36,430 nt of DNA, from positions 1-36,430 of IMG/VR virus record IMGVR_UViG_3300046028_004510. One strand, 5' to 3'. Source of the stretch: a virus. This document shows positions 21,782 through 29,429 of the stretch, one piece after another (position 1 is the stretch's first letter; every line of letters begins with the position of its first letter). A model generated the notes under the pieces. It did no database searches. It was not told where the DNA came from and worked only from the letters and a program-made list of their open reading frames with translations. The position numbers were made by a program, and so were the translations under genes.

Positions 21782-23352
21782 TGGCGACCCAAGAAGAGAT
21801 TGGTATTGCTTTACAAAACGCACACGCAGCCGGTGACACGGAAGCAGCGACTCGATTAGCGCAAGCCTACAAAGCACTTAACATTGATGTGCCAATAGAT
21901 AGTCATCCTGTTATGGATGCTGTACGAGGCTTTGCTAATCGTGGCAATCAAGCGATGACGGCATTAAACCCATTTGCTACCCAAGAAGATTTAGATAAAC
22001 GTGCAGCCGAACAACAGTGGGTTAATGAGAGACCTTGGGCGCAAGGTGGTCAGATGGGGGCTGATATGGTGATGACGGCTCCTGTTGGGGGCTTGGCTTC
22101 TGCTCCAGCAAGAGCAGTTGGGTCTGGGGTGATAGAGGCATTAACAACACCGGGCGACACCAACAAAAGAGCCGATGCGTTCAATTACGGAACAATAGGC
22201 GCTGGAGTCGGTGAGGGCGTAGGTAAGACGGCAGAGTTTTTGCTCAATCCATTTAAGAAAATAGCGAGTCCGATTAAAGATAAATTAATACAGCAAGCTA
22301 ATGACTTAGGGATTAAATTAAATGCAGCCCAAGCTACAGGAAATCAGACGCTAAAATATATGGATAAAGCGTTAGATTTTTTGCCTTCTTCGTCGGTTAT
22401 GCAACAGGAGGCCAAAGACGCACAACGCACAGCATGGCAAAAAGCATTATTTAAGCAAGGCGGTGAAAATGCGGATAACGCCTCAGCTATGGGTGATATG
22501 AAAAGGCGCATATCAGGCGACTATACCGATGTTTCATCAAGAAATAATATAACTGTCGATCAAAAGCTAAAAAATGCTCTGGATGCTATTGGAAGCGATA
22601 GAAACATGAACATTATGGATGTGAATAAACGTCCGATTATTTCTCAATATCTACAAGAATTTAATCAACCAGTAGGAAGCACCTTTAGTGGTCAGGGCTA
22701 TCAAAACACCCGATCCATGTTAGATAAGCAGTACAAGTCACTTAAGAACTCTAATCCAGCAGAGGCAGATTCATTAAAAGGTATTCGTGATTCTATCGAC
22801 TCTGCAATGAGTAGAAGTGTATCACCAGAAGATGCGGCTAAATGGGCTAAGGCTAATAATGACTGGTCGGTCATGAAGTCAATTGAGAAAGGCGTTAATC
22901 CGACTACCGGAGAAATAAGCCCTAATCTATTAATGAATGGCTTAAAGCAGCGCAATCCTGACAGTGTTATTTATGGCAATGGTCCACAAGAGTTAAATAA
23001 CATCGCTAAGGTAGGTAAGGAGTTTATACCGCCTATGCCTACCTCAAACTCGCCACAAATTGCAGCAATGGCAAAGCTATTAACGGGTGCTGGTGCTTTA
23101 GGTGGCGGAGCTGATTTTGCTTATACTCATGATCCAATAGATGCTTTAGGTGGTGCTGGTGCGTCTATGCTTGGAGCTGTATTGCTACCCAAGCAAGCAG
23201 CAAAATTAATGCTGAAAGACGGAGGTTACCTGTCAAAAGGACTCCTAGACTTATCAAAAGAATCTTTGCCAGGAGTGTCGAGAAAAGGGCTTTTAGAGTT
23301 TTTAACACGACAATCAGGACTCCAGACAGGTAATGAGATGATGAGGCAATAA
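21781..23352 (+). CDS. Internal virion / DNA ejection protein, 523 residues
   Basis: Opens with helical repeats (IALQNAHAAGDTEAATRLAQ and AYKALNIDVPIDSHPVMDAV) that are common at the N-terminus of phage ejection proteins. It has two hydrophobic Gly/Ala segments (about 95-150 and 435-475), a long helical middle, and a basic C-terminus with LLEFLTRQSG. It ends the plus-strand late operon, its TAA directly abutting the stop of the convergent minus-strand gene. No terminator is visible between them. Likely a membrane-interacting ejectosome component. Confidence 0.7.
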   Translation: MATQEEIGIALQNAHAAGDTEAATRLAQAYKALNIDVPIDSHPVMDAVRGFANRGNQAMTALNPFATQEDLDKRAAEQQWVNERPWAQGGQMGADMVMTAPVGGLASAPARAVGSGVIEALTTPGDTNKRADAFNYGTIGAGVGEGVGKTAEFLLNPFKKIASPIKDKLIQQANDLGIKLNAAQATGNQTLKYMDKALDFLPSSSVMQQEAKDAQRTAWQKALFKQGGENADNASAMGDMKRRISGDYTDVSSRNNITVDQKLKNALDAIGSDRNMNIMDVNKRPIISQYLQEFNQPVGSTFSGQGYQNTRSMLDKQYKSLKNSNPAEADSLKGIRDSIDSAMSRSVSPEDAAKWAKANNDWSVMKSIEKGVNPTTGEISPNLLMNGLKQRNPDSVIYGNGPQELNNIAKVGKEFIPPMPTSNSPQIAAMAKLLTGAGALGGGADFAYTHDPIDALGGAGASMLGAVLLPKQAAKLMLKDGGYLSKGLLDLSKESLPGVSRKGLLEFLTRQSGLQTGNEMMRQ

Positions 23353-23658
23353 TTACTCTGGAATCATTCCCGGTGGCACAGGCATATTTGGATCAATTTC
23401 ATCGTGGCGCGGTGGCTCACCAAAGCCGCCATAAGGGTTATTAGGCGATTGCTGGCTATATTTAGAGCCATATTGGGAGTAAGGATTATTAATGCTTGTC
23501 TGCGAATAAACAGAGCCATAAGGCCCATAGGGATTACTTGTTGAGTTTATGGCGTAAGGATTACTCGATAACTCACCTAAATAGGTTCCGTCAGGTGCTA
23601 CAAGAGAAACTGCAAAAGCAGTGTTGCTGAATAACAGTAAAGCGATAAAAGTTTTCAT
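23353..23658 (-). CDS. Secreted Asn-Pro-Tyr repeat protein (lysogenic conversion candidate)
   Basis: 101 residues. A clear signal peptide (MKTFIALLLFSNTAFAV, cleavage after AFA) is followed by a short module LVAPDGTYLGELSSNPYAI and repeats of S-x-NPYG-YGS-YSQ type: TSNPYGPYGSVYSQ, INNPYSQYGSKYSQ, PNNPYGGFG. Small secreted proteins of this pattern are common in Gammaproteobacteria and occur in prophages. It is isolated from the virion operon and lies next to integrase, the usual place for cargo. An AGGA site precedes the ATG. Molecular function unknown. Confidence 0.75.
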   Translation of the reverse strand: MKTFIALLLFSNTAFAVSLVAPDGTYLGELSSNPYAINSTSNPYGPYGSVYSQTSINNPYSQYGSKYSQQSPNNPYGGFGEPPRHDEIDPNMPVPPGMIPE

Positions 23659-23696
23659 ATGTTTTCCTATAAGTCAAGGGATGAAAATGTTGCAAA

Positions 23697-23816
23697 TTAA
23701 TCCCACATTTTGAGATGTTTATAGCAATATTCACAAATCTTTAAATTAAGTTTAGTGTACTCTTTAAATCGGTAACATTTATGTTCTGGTTTAAACCAAT
23801 TAAATAGTTTTTTCAT
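23697..23816 (-). CDS. Small Cys/His protein, 39 residues
   Basis: The ATG at 23816 follows a GGGGG ribosome site. MKKLFNWFKPEHKCYRFKEY then TKLNLKICEYCYKHLKMWD. The KHC and CEYC residues with a nearby His suggest a single zinc site. It overlaps nothing and lies between the cargo gene and integrase. No family recognised; a longer upstream reading in the same frame would run into integrase and is not needed. Confidence 0.5.
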   Translation of the reverse strand: MKKLFNWFKPEHKCYRFKEYTKLNLKICEYCYKHLKMWD

Positions 23817-23823
23817 AATCCCC

Positions 23824-24834
23824 CTAAATATCAATATCCCCTGGATTGGTATTGCAGTATCTCTGCAAAGTTTTCCAGCTCGAATGTAAAGTGATTTGTT
23901 GCACATCAACTATCGATAATCCTTTTTCAAATAGACGACTGGTAGCTTCATGGCGCAGATCGTGAAAATGCAGATTATCTATCTGTAGCAAGCGACAGGC
24001 ATTAGTAAAGTAAGTGCAAATAGTCTTAGTAGTATAAGGAAAGACACGCTCATCAATCCTCGGTTGCTTCATGATGATTTTATAAGCACTCAAGGGCATC
24101 TTTGCTCTTTTGTTAATAACGCGCTTCAATGGGTCTTTTAATCCGTAGACAACATAGGTTCTATCTTCATGTCGAATATCTTCCCATTTAATACGCATAA
24201 TCTCAGACTGTCTACGGGCTGAATAGATCGCAAACCACATCAGGTGAAGCATTGGTATATTCATGCCATCAAAGTGCCTAGATAGCTCCCACAACTCCTC
24301 CTTGGTAGGCCTTCTATCCCTTGCCACAGATGATGCAATAAGACCATGTTCGCTTAGTATTCTTCTGGCTTCATCAAAAATACCCATGTTAAATTCTAGC
24401 TTGTGCATACCAGACATGGTTTGAATGACACCGGATAACCATATCAAATCATTCTTAGCTGTCTGAGGCTTACAAACTTCATTTCTTAGTTGTATGTGCT
24501 TAACTACATCTTTGACTGTTAGTTTATGGACATCAATCTTGCAAATATCTCTAGTCCTTAATCCTTTTAAGTCTGATTTCTTAGTACGACCTTCTGGGCT
24601 GAACAGGTTTATGTATTCATCTATTAAAGTACCAATCGAAAGATAATCTTTCTTGGCATAGACATCAGTATTTTGTAGTTCGACTTCTCTACGAATACTC
24701 CAATCTTTTGCCAATTTAGTTTTATCAAAAGTTTTTGACTCCCTGTGTATAATTACGCCATCTTTTTTAATAACGATCTCAGCTTTATAAACAATGCTTC
24801 CATCTGCCCTAGTTCTTTTTGTAATAGTTGCCAT
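23824..24834 (-). CDS. int: Tyrosine recombinase integrase
   Basis: 336 residues from the ATG at 24834 (a longer frame upstream runs into the repeat region). The N-terminal part (ATITKRTRADGSIVYKAEIV) is an arm-binding-like domain, then a core-binding helical domain, then the catalytic domain with SARRQSEI (R207/R208), HDLRHEATSR (H291, R294), LHSS (H317) and the nucleophile Y326 in TLQRYCN. All expected active-site residues except an easily assigned Lys are visible. It integrates the phage at a host site; attP was not identified. Clusters of GGCGTA repeats lie just before the gene. Confidence 0.93.
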   Translation of the reverse strand: MATITKRTRADGSIVYKAEIVIKKDGVIIHRESKTFDKTKLAKDWSIRREVELQNTDVYAKKDYLSIGTLIDEYINLFSPEGRTKKSDLKGLRTRDICKIDVHKLTVKDVVKHIQLRNEVCKPQTAKNDLIWLSGVIQTMSGMHKLEFNMGIFDEARRILSEHGLIASSVARDRRPTKEELWELSRHFDGMNIPMLHLMWFAIYSARRQSEIMRIKWEDIRHEDRTYVVYGLKDPLKRVINKRAKMPLSAYKIIMKQPRIDERVFPYTTKTICTYFTNACRLLQIDNLHFHDLRHEATSRLFEKGLSIVDVQQITLHSSWKTLQRYCNTNPGDIDI

Positions 24835-24840
24835 TTTGAG

Positions 24841-25027
24841 TACGCCTAATAATGTCAGGCGTACTATAGGCGTAACGATAGTGAAATACAATTACTTTTT
24901 ATTACTTATAAACACATGGAAAACCTAGATTTTACGCGGCATCGCTTCTGTGTTGCCCCAATGCTAGATTGGACAAATACGCCATATATAATGCGTCATG
25001 TGGCGTTTCAGGTGTACTAGGGGCGTA
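24841..25027. repeat. GGCGTA repeat cluster before integrase
   Basis: TACGCC at 24841-24846 and 24978-24983; GGCGTA at 24858-24863, 24869-24874 and 25022-25027; a variant GGCGTT at 25002-25007. Both orientations occur. The first pair forms an inverted repeat just before the integrase start. They could be recombinase arm sites, binding sites of the PrtN-like protein, or an operator for int. The gap 24835-25053 holds no gene that I can see. Confidence 0.6.
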
Positions 25028-25037
25028 CCGTTCATAC

Positions 25038-25046
25038 TTATCCACA
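25038..25046 (+). promoter_or_regulatory. Consensus DnaA box
   Basis: TTATCCACA matches the DnaA-box consensus exactly and lies between the PrtN-like gene and integrase, outside coding sequence. It is single, so it is not evidence for an origin on its own. Confidence 0.4.
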
Positions 25047-25053
25047 GGTTTTG

Positions 25054-25272
25054 TTATCTAATTCTATCTAAAACATCAGCTAAATTTTCTATATCTACCA
25101 TGTAGTTTTTACCTAACCTAACTGGTTTTAATCCATTCAATTTATCTTTTTTAACCAGTTTAGTTATATCACCAATTTCGTCACAACGATAACCCCAATA
25201 TTCTGGAATTATCATTTCAGCAGGAATAAACTTTTTACCGTACTGTTTGAATAATGCTTCAGATGTTTTCAT
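25054..25272 (-). CDS. PrtN-like DNA-binding protein, possible excisionase
   Basis: 72 residues. EALFKQYGKKFIPAEMIIPE, YWGY and LNGLKPVRLGKNYMVDIENL with the end ADVLDRIR match the pyocin activator PrtN family pattern (a 'QYG-x-IP' start, a 'PVxRLG' turn and a 'DLADxID' C-terminal helix). In temperate phages small proteins of this type next to int often act as excisionase or activator. It is the last early gene before the int region and overlaps the preceding stop by 4 bp. Confidence 0.65.
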   Translation of the reverse strand: MKTSEALFKQYGKKFIPAEMIIPEYWGYRCDEIGDITKLVKKDKLNGLKPVRLGKNYMVDIENLADVLDRIR

Positions 25273-25604
25273 GATGCTTGCCTAGAATATAAATTTCCAA
25301 TCATCTCTTTTGACCAAACTGCTTTTCTAAATTTTTCAGGTGATATAAATGTACTTAAGATATTTTCACTAATCTCTAGTGCAGAATAAGGCTCATCCAT
25401 CCAACAATCATCATCCAAAAATCCTTTAGACAATTTTAGACAAAATCCAATATTAGATAATTTTTGAAGTTCACATTGATAAGGATCGCCAAATTCATCA
25501 ATGCTCCAAAACAAATCACGTTCAGAATTTGCACCAACCACTCCGTAATACCCAGTTGGCATACCTTCATCATCAATAAATCTAAAGGCAAATGTTTTCA
25601 TCAT
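25269..25604 (-). CDS. Hypothetical early protein, 111 residues
   Basis: Starts MMKTFAFRFIDDEGMPTGYY (the second Met is also possible). Mixed alpha/beta composition with DLFWSIDEFGDPYQCELQKL and many acidic residues in the middle (DDDCWMDEP). It may be an acidic host-takeover or DNA-mimic-type protein, but nothing specific supports that. It overlaps the next gene by ATGA and abuts the previous gene. Confidence 0.6.
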   Translation of the reverse strand: MMKTFAFRFIDDEGMPTGYYGVVGANSERDLFWSIDEFGDPYQCELQKLSNIGFCLKLSKGFLDDDCWMDEPYSALEISENILSTFISPEKFRKAVWSKEMIGNLYSRQAS

Positions 25605-25847
25605 CTACTCCAATAGTGTCTGTGGGTATAAAGGTATTGCTTCCCATCCTTTTTTTAAAACAGATGGTCTCCAAGCTACTTGCGTTTTGTACCCAGTTCC
25701 AGTTTCTTTTAGTATCCATGCTATAGGCTCTTGCTCAGGCTCAGCGAGAAGTTTTTTTGTATCTTCATACATTTTCATATAAGCAGGGTCTATCCAGAAC
25801 GGGGCTATGCATAACCACCCTTTCAATAACTCTCTTTCAATGCTCAT
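25605..25847 (-). CDS. Hypothetical early protein, 80 residues
   Basis: The start at 25847 (MSIERELLKGWLCIAPFWID) is preferred; an ATG four codons upstream also exists. The C-terminal half has EPEQEPIAWILKETGTGYKT and ends AIPLYPQTLLE, the 'PxAW...PLY' pattern found in many uncharacterised phage early proteins. No function known. Confidence 0.6.
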   Translation of the reverse strand: MSIERELLKGWLCIAPFWIDPAYMKMYEDTKKLLAEPEQEPIAWILKETGTGYKTQVAWRPSVLKKGWEAIPLYPQTLLE

Positions 25848-25855
25848 TCCACACC

Positions 25856-26149
25856 TCATAAAGTTTCAAAATTTACCTCCACTCTTAAGAATTTCTGATT
25901 GCCAAAGTAGTTGTCTACTCGGCTGACTCCGCCTAAGCGCAGAACCGGTACTTTTTTCTCTGGCTTGGGCTTCTTGTAGACTTTCTTTGATTCAATATAC
26001 TTATCAACAATTTCTTCATCGTATAATAAAATCTTACCTTCTTTAGCAACATGGCATGGGAAGTCACGCCATGTCTTTTTAAACTTAGTAACGAGTTGTT
26101 GCTTAGTTAGTCCATGCTTTGTTGCTATATAGTCTCTAGTCACTAGCAT
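25856..26149 (-). CDS. Putative HTH DNA-binding protein, 97 residues
   Basis: MLVTRDYIATKHGLTKQQLV then TKFKKTWRDFPCHVAKEGKI fits a helix-turn-helix with a short wing, as in AlpA/excisionase-like proteins. A basic tail (KKVYKKPKPEKKVPVLRLGG) follows. It overlaps the upstream HTH gene by 14 bp, so two small DNA-binding proteins are co-expressed. Could be an alternative excisionase. Confidence 0.6.
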   Translation of the reverse strand: MLVTRDYIATKHGLTKQQLVTKFKKTWRDFPCHVAKEGKILLYDEEIVDKYIESKKVYKKPKPEKKVPVLRLGGVSRVDNYFGNQKFLRVEVNFETL

Positions 26150-26519
26150 TTAATAACCTATCTATATCCCAATTACGATTTAACCTGGATGGTTGATAAA
26201 AATTAATTAGATGTTCTGGATACTCAAAGCAAGGTTGTTTTTTCCTTATCATCCAAATATCATCATTTTCATCTTTTTCTTTCTGCTCATCTGGTATAAC
26301 AACATAACCCCTTGGCCTTCCACATTTGGTCTTTTGACTACCACCAGAGGCTTTAAAATCTAACATTTCTTGTCTGTTGTAATAATTTGTGCCTTTGATA
26401 TTGACTGATTTGTATGGCATTTTTTTTAATCTTTCCCAGCGCTCAACGGTTGTCTTATCTACTTCAAATAAAACAGCCGTCTCTGTTCTGGATATCCATT
26501 TACTGTGATCTATAACCAT
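26136..26519 (-). CDS. HTH protein with AT-hook-like motif, 127 residues
   Basis: The N-terminal HKWISRTETAVLFEVDKTT-type sequence (SRTETAVLFEVDKTTVERWE, about 10-29) is a MerR-like helix-turn-helix, with a wing NIKGTNYYNRQEML. Residues about 65-71 (KCGRPRGY) contain a GRPRG AT-hook core. The C-terminal part is acidic then basic. A compact regulator that could bend or recognise AT-rich DNA in the early operon; target unknown. Confidence 0.65.
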   Translation of the reverse strand: MVIDHSKWISRTETAVLFEVDKTTVERWERLKKMPYKSVNIKGTNYYNRQEMLDFKASGGSQKTKCGRPRGYVVIPDEQKEKDENDDIWMIRKKQPCFEYPEHLINFYQPSRLNRNWDIDRLLNASD

Positions 26520-26522
26520 ACG

Positions 26523-26906
26523 TCAAAATGGTATTGAATCATCAAAGTCATCAGCAGCTGCTTGTCGAGCTGGTGCAGGACGTTGTTGCGTTGCTCCGTC
26601 TTTTTTGCCAATCAGGTCAATGATATTGGCATTAAGTTCAAGGCTGGTCTTGGTTGTGCCATCATTAGCTTTGTATTCACTTTGAGTAAGCTCACCGGAA
26701 ACTAGAATTTGATTGCCTTTTATTAAAAACTCTTTCATTTTCTCTGCGTTATTCCAATATGTAACCCTAAGCCATAATGTTTTTTGCTTATCACCATATC
26801 CTGTAGTGCTTGCCGCTGAAAAAGTTAATACAGCTTTACCGCTTGGAATAAATCTTAATTCTGGATCAGATCCAATTCTTACTAATCCGCTAAAAATGTT
26901 TGACAT
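26523..26906 (-). CDS. ssb: Single-stranded DNA-binding protein
   Basis: 127 residues. An OB-fold begins MSNIFSGLVRIGSDPELRFI, with the usual PSGKAVLTFSAAS and TLWLRVTYWNNAEKMKEFL, then KGNQILVSGELTQSEYK. The acidic C-terminal tip DDFDDSIPF is the classical interaction tail for host and phage replication and repair partners. It is somewhat short and lacks a long linker. An AGGA ribosome site precedes the ATG. It is encoded with exonuclease and ERF, so it probably works in recombination and replication. Confidence 0.93.
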   Translation of the reverse strand: MSNIFSGLVRIGSDPELRFIPSGKAVLTFSAASTTGYGDKQKTLWLRVTYWNNAEKMKEFLIKGNQILVSGELTQSEYKANDGTTKTSLELNANIIDLIGKKDGATQQRPAPARQAAADDFDDSIPF

Positions 26907-26915
26907 TATTTTCCT

Positions 26916-27557
26916 TTATTTAATTTGTTTAAGTTGAATTTGAACTGGAGTTGATAGAGCTTTAGTTGCGCTCCACTTTAGCCTGTTTATTCTTGCTCTT
27001 AATGTGTACTCTGATATGCCTAATAATTTCGCCCAGTCAGTAATACATTTTGTTTCGCCATTAAATACTAAATTTGTATTTCTACTGGTATTTCTGTTTT
27101 GTACTTTTTGTGTAGCCCAACGGCAATTATTTGGATCATAGTTTTTGTCATTATCAATTCTGTCTAAGGTCATTCCTGTTGGCTTTTCTCCCATATCAGA
27201 AAAAAAATTATCAAAAGAATCTTTCCATCTATCACAAACCTTTATCCCTCTTCCTCCATAATTATTAAAATTTTTATGAGAAGATCGGTAGCATCTGTGT
27301 AACATGTTATAAAACGATATATAGGTTGGTGTTTTATTCATCCCGTGTTTAGTAAATAAATCTAAAGCTCTTTCATTATTCAAACATTTACACGATAAAG
27401 TATTGCCGCTCCTTAAGCTATCGCCACGAACACTAACAATATTTCCACAAGAACAACTGCATTTCCATTTTATACACCCAGAACTTGCGGCTACATCTTT
27501 GCTAATAACAGTCAAGCGTCCATATATATTTCCAGTCTCATTAATAAAAGCTCCCAT
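26916..27557 (-). CDS. Free-standing HNH homing-type endonuclease
   Basis: 213 residues. An N-terminal zinc-ribbon-like part (KWKCSCSCGNI and LSCKCLNNERA) is followed by an HNH core with SFYNMLHRCY, GRGIKVCDRWKDSFDNFFSD and LDRIDNDKNYDPNNCRWAT (131-149), and a C-terminal helix-turn-helix (ITDWAKLLGISEYTLRARIN, 172-191) of the NUMOD type. It fits phage HNH endonucleases that spread by cutting homologous loci. Its ATG overlaps the stop of a truncated ssb (TAATG), and a complete ssb starts 9 bp after it. Confidence 0.88.
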   Translation of the reverse strand: MGAFINETGNIYGRLTVISKDVAASSGCIKWKCSCSCGNIVSVRGDSLRSGNTLSCKCLNNERALDLFTKHGMNKTPTYISFYNMLHRCYRSSHKNFNNYGGRGIKVCDRWKDSFDNFFSDMGEKPTGMTLDRIDNDKNYDPNNCRWATQKVQNRNTSRNTNLVFNGETKCITDWAKLLGISEYTLRARINRLKWSATKALSTPVQIQLKQIK

Positions 27558-27676
27558 TAAAAATTACCCAGATTTTTACTATTTACTGTGACATTTAAAA
27601 TAGCAACACCCGATGGTGAATATCTAACCTCAGCATCTCTGCCGACAGTGCCGGTAAAACTAAATACATTACTCAT
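27557..27676 (-). pseudogene. Truncated ssb, N-terminal 39 residues
   Basis: Reads MSNVFSFTGTVGRDAEVRYS then PSGVAILNVTVNSKNLGNF and stop. This is the start of an SSB OB-fold (compare MSNIFSGLVRIGSDPELRFI of the intact ssb) and breaks after about 31 residues of homology, at the junction with the HNH gene. The DNA has diverged well from the intact ssb, so it is not a recent copy of it. It is best read as the remnant of an earlier ssb cut by arrival of the HNH gene. Confidence 0.7.
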
Positions 27677-27864
27677 TTGTACTCCTCTTTAAAATTCTCT
27701 GAAAAATTCAAGTTAATTAGTCGTTCAGCATTGGTGCGCGAAAAACTAAAACCTGTCATTACTAAATCAATAATAATTTCTTGTATGCCTAAATTTGCTT
27801 TGTTGACTAATACAGTCATCAGCGTTTCTTCAGGCTCATAAAATGATTCGTCTATCTCGTTCAT
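27673..27864 (-). CDS. Small acidic early protein, 63 residues
   Basis: MNEIDESFYEPEETLMTVLV, then NKANLGIQEIIIDLVMTGFS and RTNAERLINLNFSENFKEE. Acidic N-terminus and helical body. Its stop overlaps the ATG of the truncated ssb by 4 bp, so it was coupled to the former ssb. No family recognised. Confidence 0.55.
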   Translation of the reverse strand: MNEIDESFYEPEETLMTVLVNKANLGIQEIIIDLVMTGFSFSRTNAERLINLNFSENFKEEYK

Positions 27865-27876
27865 AAATCCTCACTT

Positions 27877-28581
27877 TTAAATTAAGCATGGAGATACATT
27901 GGTTATAAAGTTCATCTTGTTGTATAGCTCTCGGCATTTCTCAACATCTTGCTTGTTGTACTCTGCAATTTCTTCAATGCGACCATCAAGCCAATAGTCA
28001 TAGACTTTACTGCCGTCAATGTCGCCTTTACCTTCCATGCCAAATGCTTTGCTGAGTGCATCTAAGCTACCAATCCCTGAGTATTGACCTGTTCCAGTCC
28101 AAGCTACTTTTGTGTCAAACACTTTTGAGTCCCAAGGCTTGGCCTCATACGGAATATGCACAGTTGGTCTAACACCGAGCATGACGCAGCGTTGCCATAA
28201 AAACCGCAAATCAAATCCTGTGATGTAATGCCCTGACCAAGTAGAGATGTGGACCTTTTGACCATACTTGTCAGTCAGGTCGTTAATATCTGCAAAGAAG
28301 CTGCGTAATAATCCAGCTTCATTATCATCAGACCGGTAGTTCACATTAACTGGACCATCATCCAGCGCCCAGGCTATTGAAATAATTTCGCCTAATGCGC
28401 CATCAAATGACTGCTTTCTGTGTTGTTCATTGGCTGCATCATCAGCTTTCTCGGCATACCACTTATCAATCGTGGCTTGCACTGACATACTGGCAGGCGG
28501 TTTGATATTTTCGCGTATAGCTTCAACTGCACCATCAGCTTGGCTAGGGATGGTTTCAATATCAAAATGAATAATACTCAT
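27877..28581 (-). CDS. DnaQ-like 3'-5' exonuclease
   Basis: 234 residues. Exo I is D7-I-E9 in HFDIETIP, Exo II includes D124 in HYITGFDLRFLWQR, Exo III is Y208-x3-D212 in EYNKQDVEKCRELY. This is the DEDDy arrangement of the predicted 3'-5' exonuclease family related to polymerase B. In phage recombination cassettes such an enzyme lies with an annealing protein, as here: it overlaps the ERF gene by 4 bp. It likely processes DNA ends or 3' tails. Confidence 0.85.
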   Translation of the reverse strand: MSIIHFDIETIPSQADGAVEAIRENIKPPASMSVQATIDKWYAEKADDAANEQHRKQSFDGALGEIISIAWALDDGPVNVNYRSDDNEAGLLRSFFADINDLTDKYGQKVHISTWSGHYITGFDLRFLWQRCVMLGVRPTVHIPYEAKPWDSKVFDTKVAWTGTGQYSGIGSLDALSKAFGMEGKGDIDGSKVYDYWLDGRIEEIAEYNKQDVEKCRELYNKMNFITNVSPCLI

Positions 28582-29108
28582 GCTGCTACCTCGGTTAATT
28601 TAGCTTTCATTTCGTCTTTAATCTCAACGAAATTAGGCTGCATGGGCTTGGGTATCATTTGCCATGCTGAACCCAGCTGTGACACATTCTTTGCGGTTTC
28701 CAGCAAGGCTTTATAGTCAGGTTGTTTTTCCTGTCCTGTTGTTGCGTCTAATGCGTCATGCTCGACTATTTCCAATGCCGACTGCCACAAGTAACGTCTT
28801 TGATAGGTTTGTACTGCTCCAAGATTTTGGACATCATGACATCCTTTAAGCGAGGCTGATGACATAGGAGAAGTAATGGTTATTTTGCCGTCACCTTCAT
28901 GCTCAAAGATATTTAGCTCTGCCAGCTCTACACCAAAGCTGATAATTCCAGTTAAGCCAACATCATTAAAAATGGCTTGAATCTGAGGCAGGTAATCACC
29001 TAACTCAAAGTAAGAGTATTTGGCAAAAGCATTAACACCAGACTTGTTAAGTGGTGTTGCTTGCAAGCGTATTCGTGCTTCTTGCAATTTCTTATAAATA
29101 GTCATCAT
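28578..29108 (-). CDS. erf: ERF-family ssDNA annealing protein
   Basis: 176 residues (the second Met at 29105 is an equal start). The family signature is NLGAVQTYQRRYLWQSALEI (95-114), matching the ERF pattern with a conserved T-Y-x-R-R-Y. N-terminal YKKLQEARIRLQATPLNKSG and ELGDYLPQIQAIF are also typical. P22 Erf and relatives form rings on ssDNA and anneal complementary strands. With exonuclease, SSB and NinB it forms a complete Red-like system that can also circularise the genome. Confidence 0.88.
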   Translation of the reverse strand: MMTIYKKLQEARIRLQATPLNKSGVNAFAKYSYFELGDYLPQIQAIFNDVGLTGIISFGVELAELNIFEHEGDGKITITSPMSSASLKGCHDVQNLGAVQTYQRRYLWQSALEIVEHDALDATTGQEKQPDYKALLETAKNVSQLGSAWQMIPKPMQPNFVEIKDEMKAKLTEVAA

Positions 29109-29250
29109 AAACCTCTGTATAATGTGTTTGGCTTTCTGTATTGGCGTACAGGTTGCCGTATTCGTTTAAGTAATGTTTGTTTGTGAATCTTGGCTCGCGA
29201 TGGTTATCAAAGTCAGCCTTGGCCAAGATTTGCATAATCCATCTGATCAT
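29092..29250 (-). CDS. Small early protein, 52 residues
   Basis: MIRWIMQILAKADFDNHREP, RFTNKHYLNEYGNLYANTES and THYTEVYDDYL. Its ATG overlaps the upstream stop (ATGA at 29250-29247) and its end overlaps the erf start by 17 bp. Aromatic- and His-rich. The two overlaps and the lack of any other content in 29109-29246 support it. No family recognised. Confidence 0.6.
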   Translation of the reverse strand: MIRWIMQILAKADFDNHREPRFTNKHYLNEYGNLYANTESQTHYTEVYDDYL

Positions 29251-29429
29251 TTAATCAGCTCCTCGATCTGGCAGTTTTCAGTCAGATACAAAGTGATCTC
29301 GTTCATAACACCTTTTTTATCAACAGCAGTAACACGCATTAAGCGAATGAGTGAGTCATCCGGCATGAATAAGTTTTCTTGCTGAAATTTCAGGTCTTGT
29401 ATGTGATGAATAGAAACTGAAGTTGACAT
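29247..29429 (-). CDS. Small early protein, 60 residues
   Basis: MSTSVSIHHIQDLKFQQENL then a beta-rich stretch RLMRVTAVDKKGVMNEITLY and an end TENCQIEELIK. Its ATG overlaps the upstream stop (TAATG) and its TGA overlaps the next ATG. No family recognised; a small soluble early protein. Confidence 0.55.
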   Translation of the reverse strand: MSTSVSIHHIQDLKFQQENLFMPDDSLIRLMRVTAVDKKGVMNEITLYLTENCQIEELIK

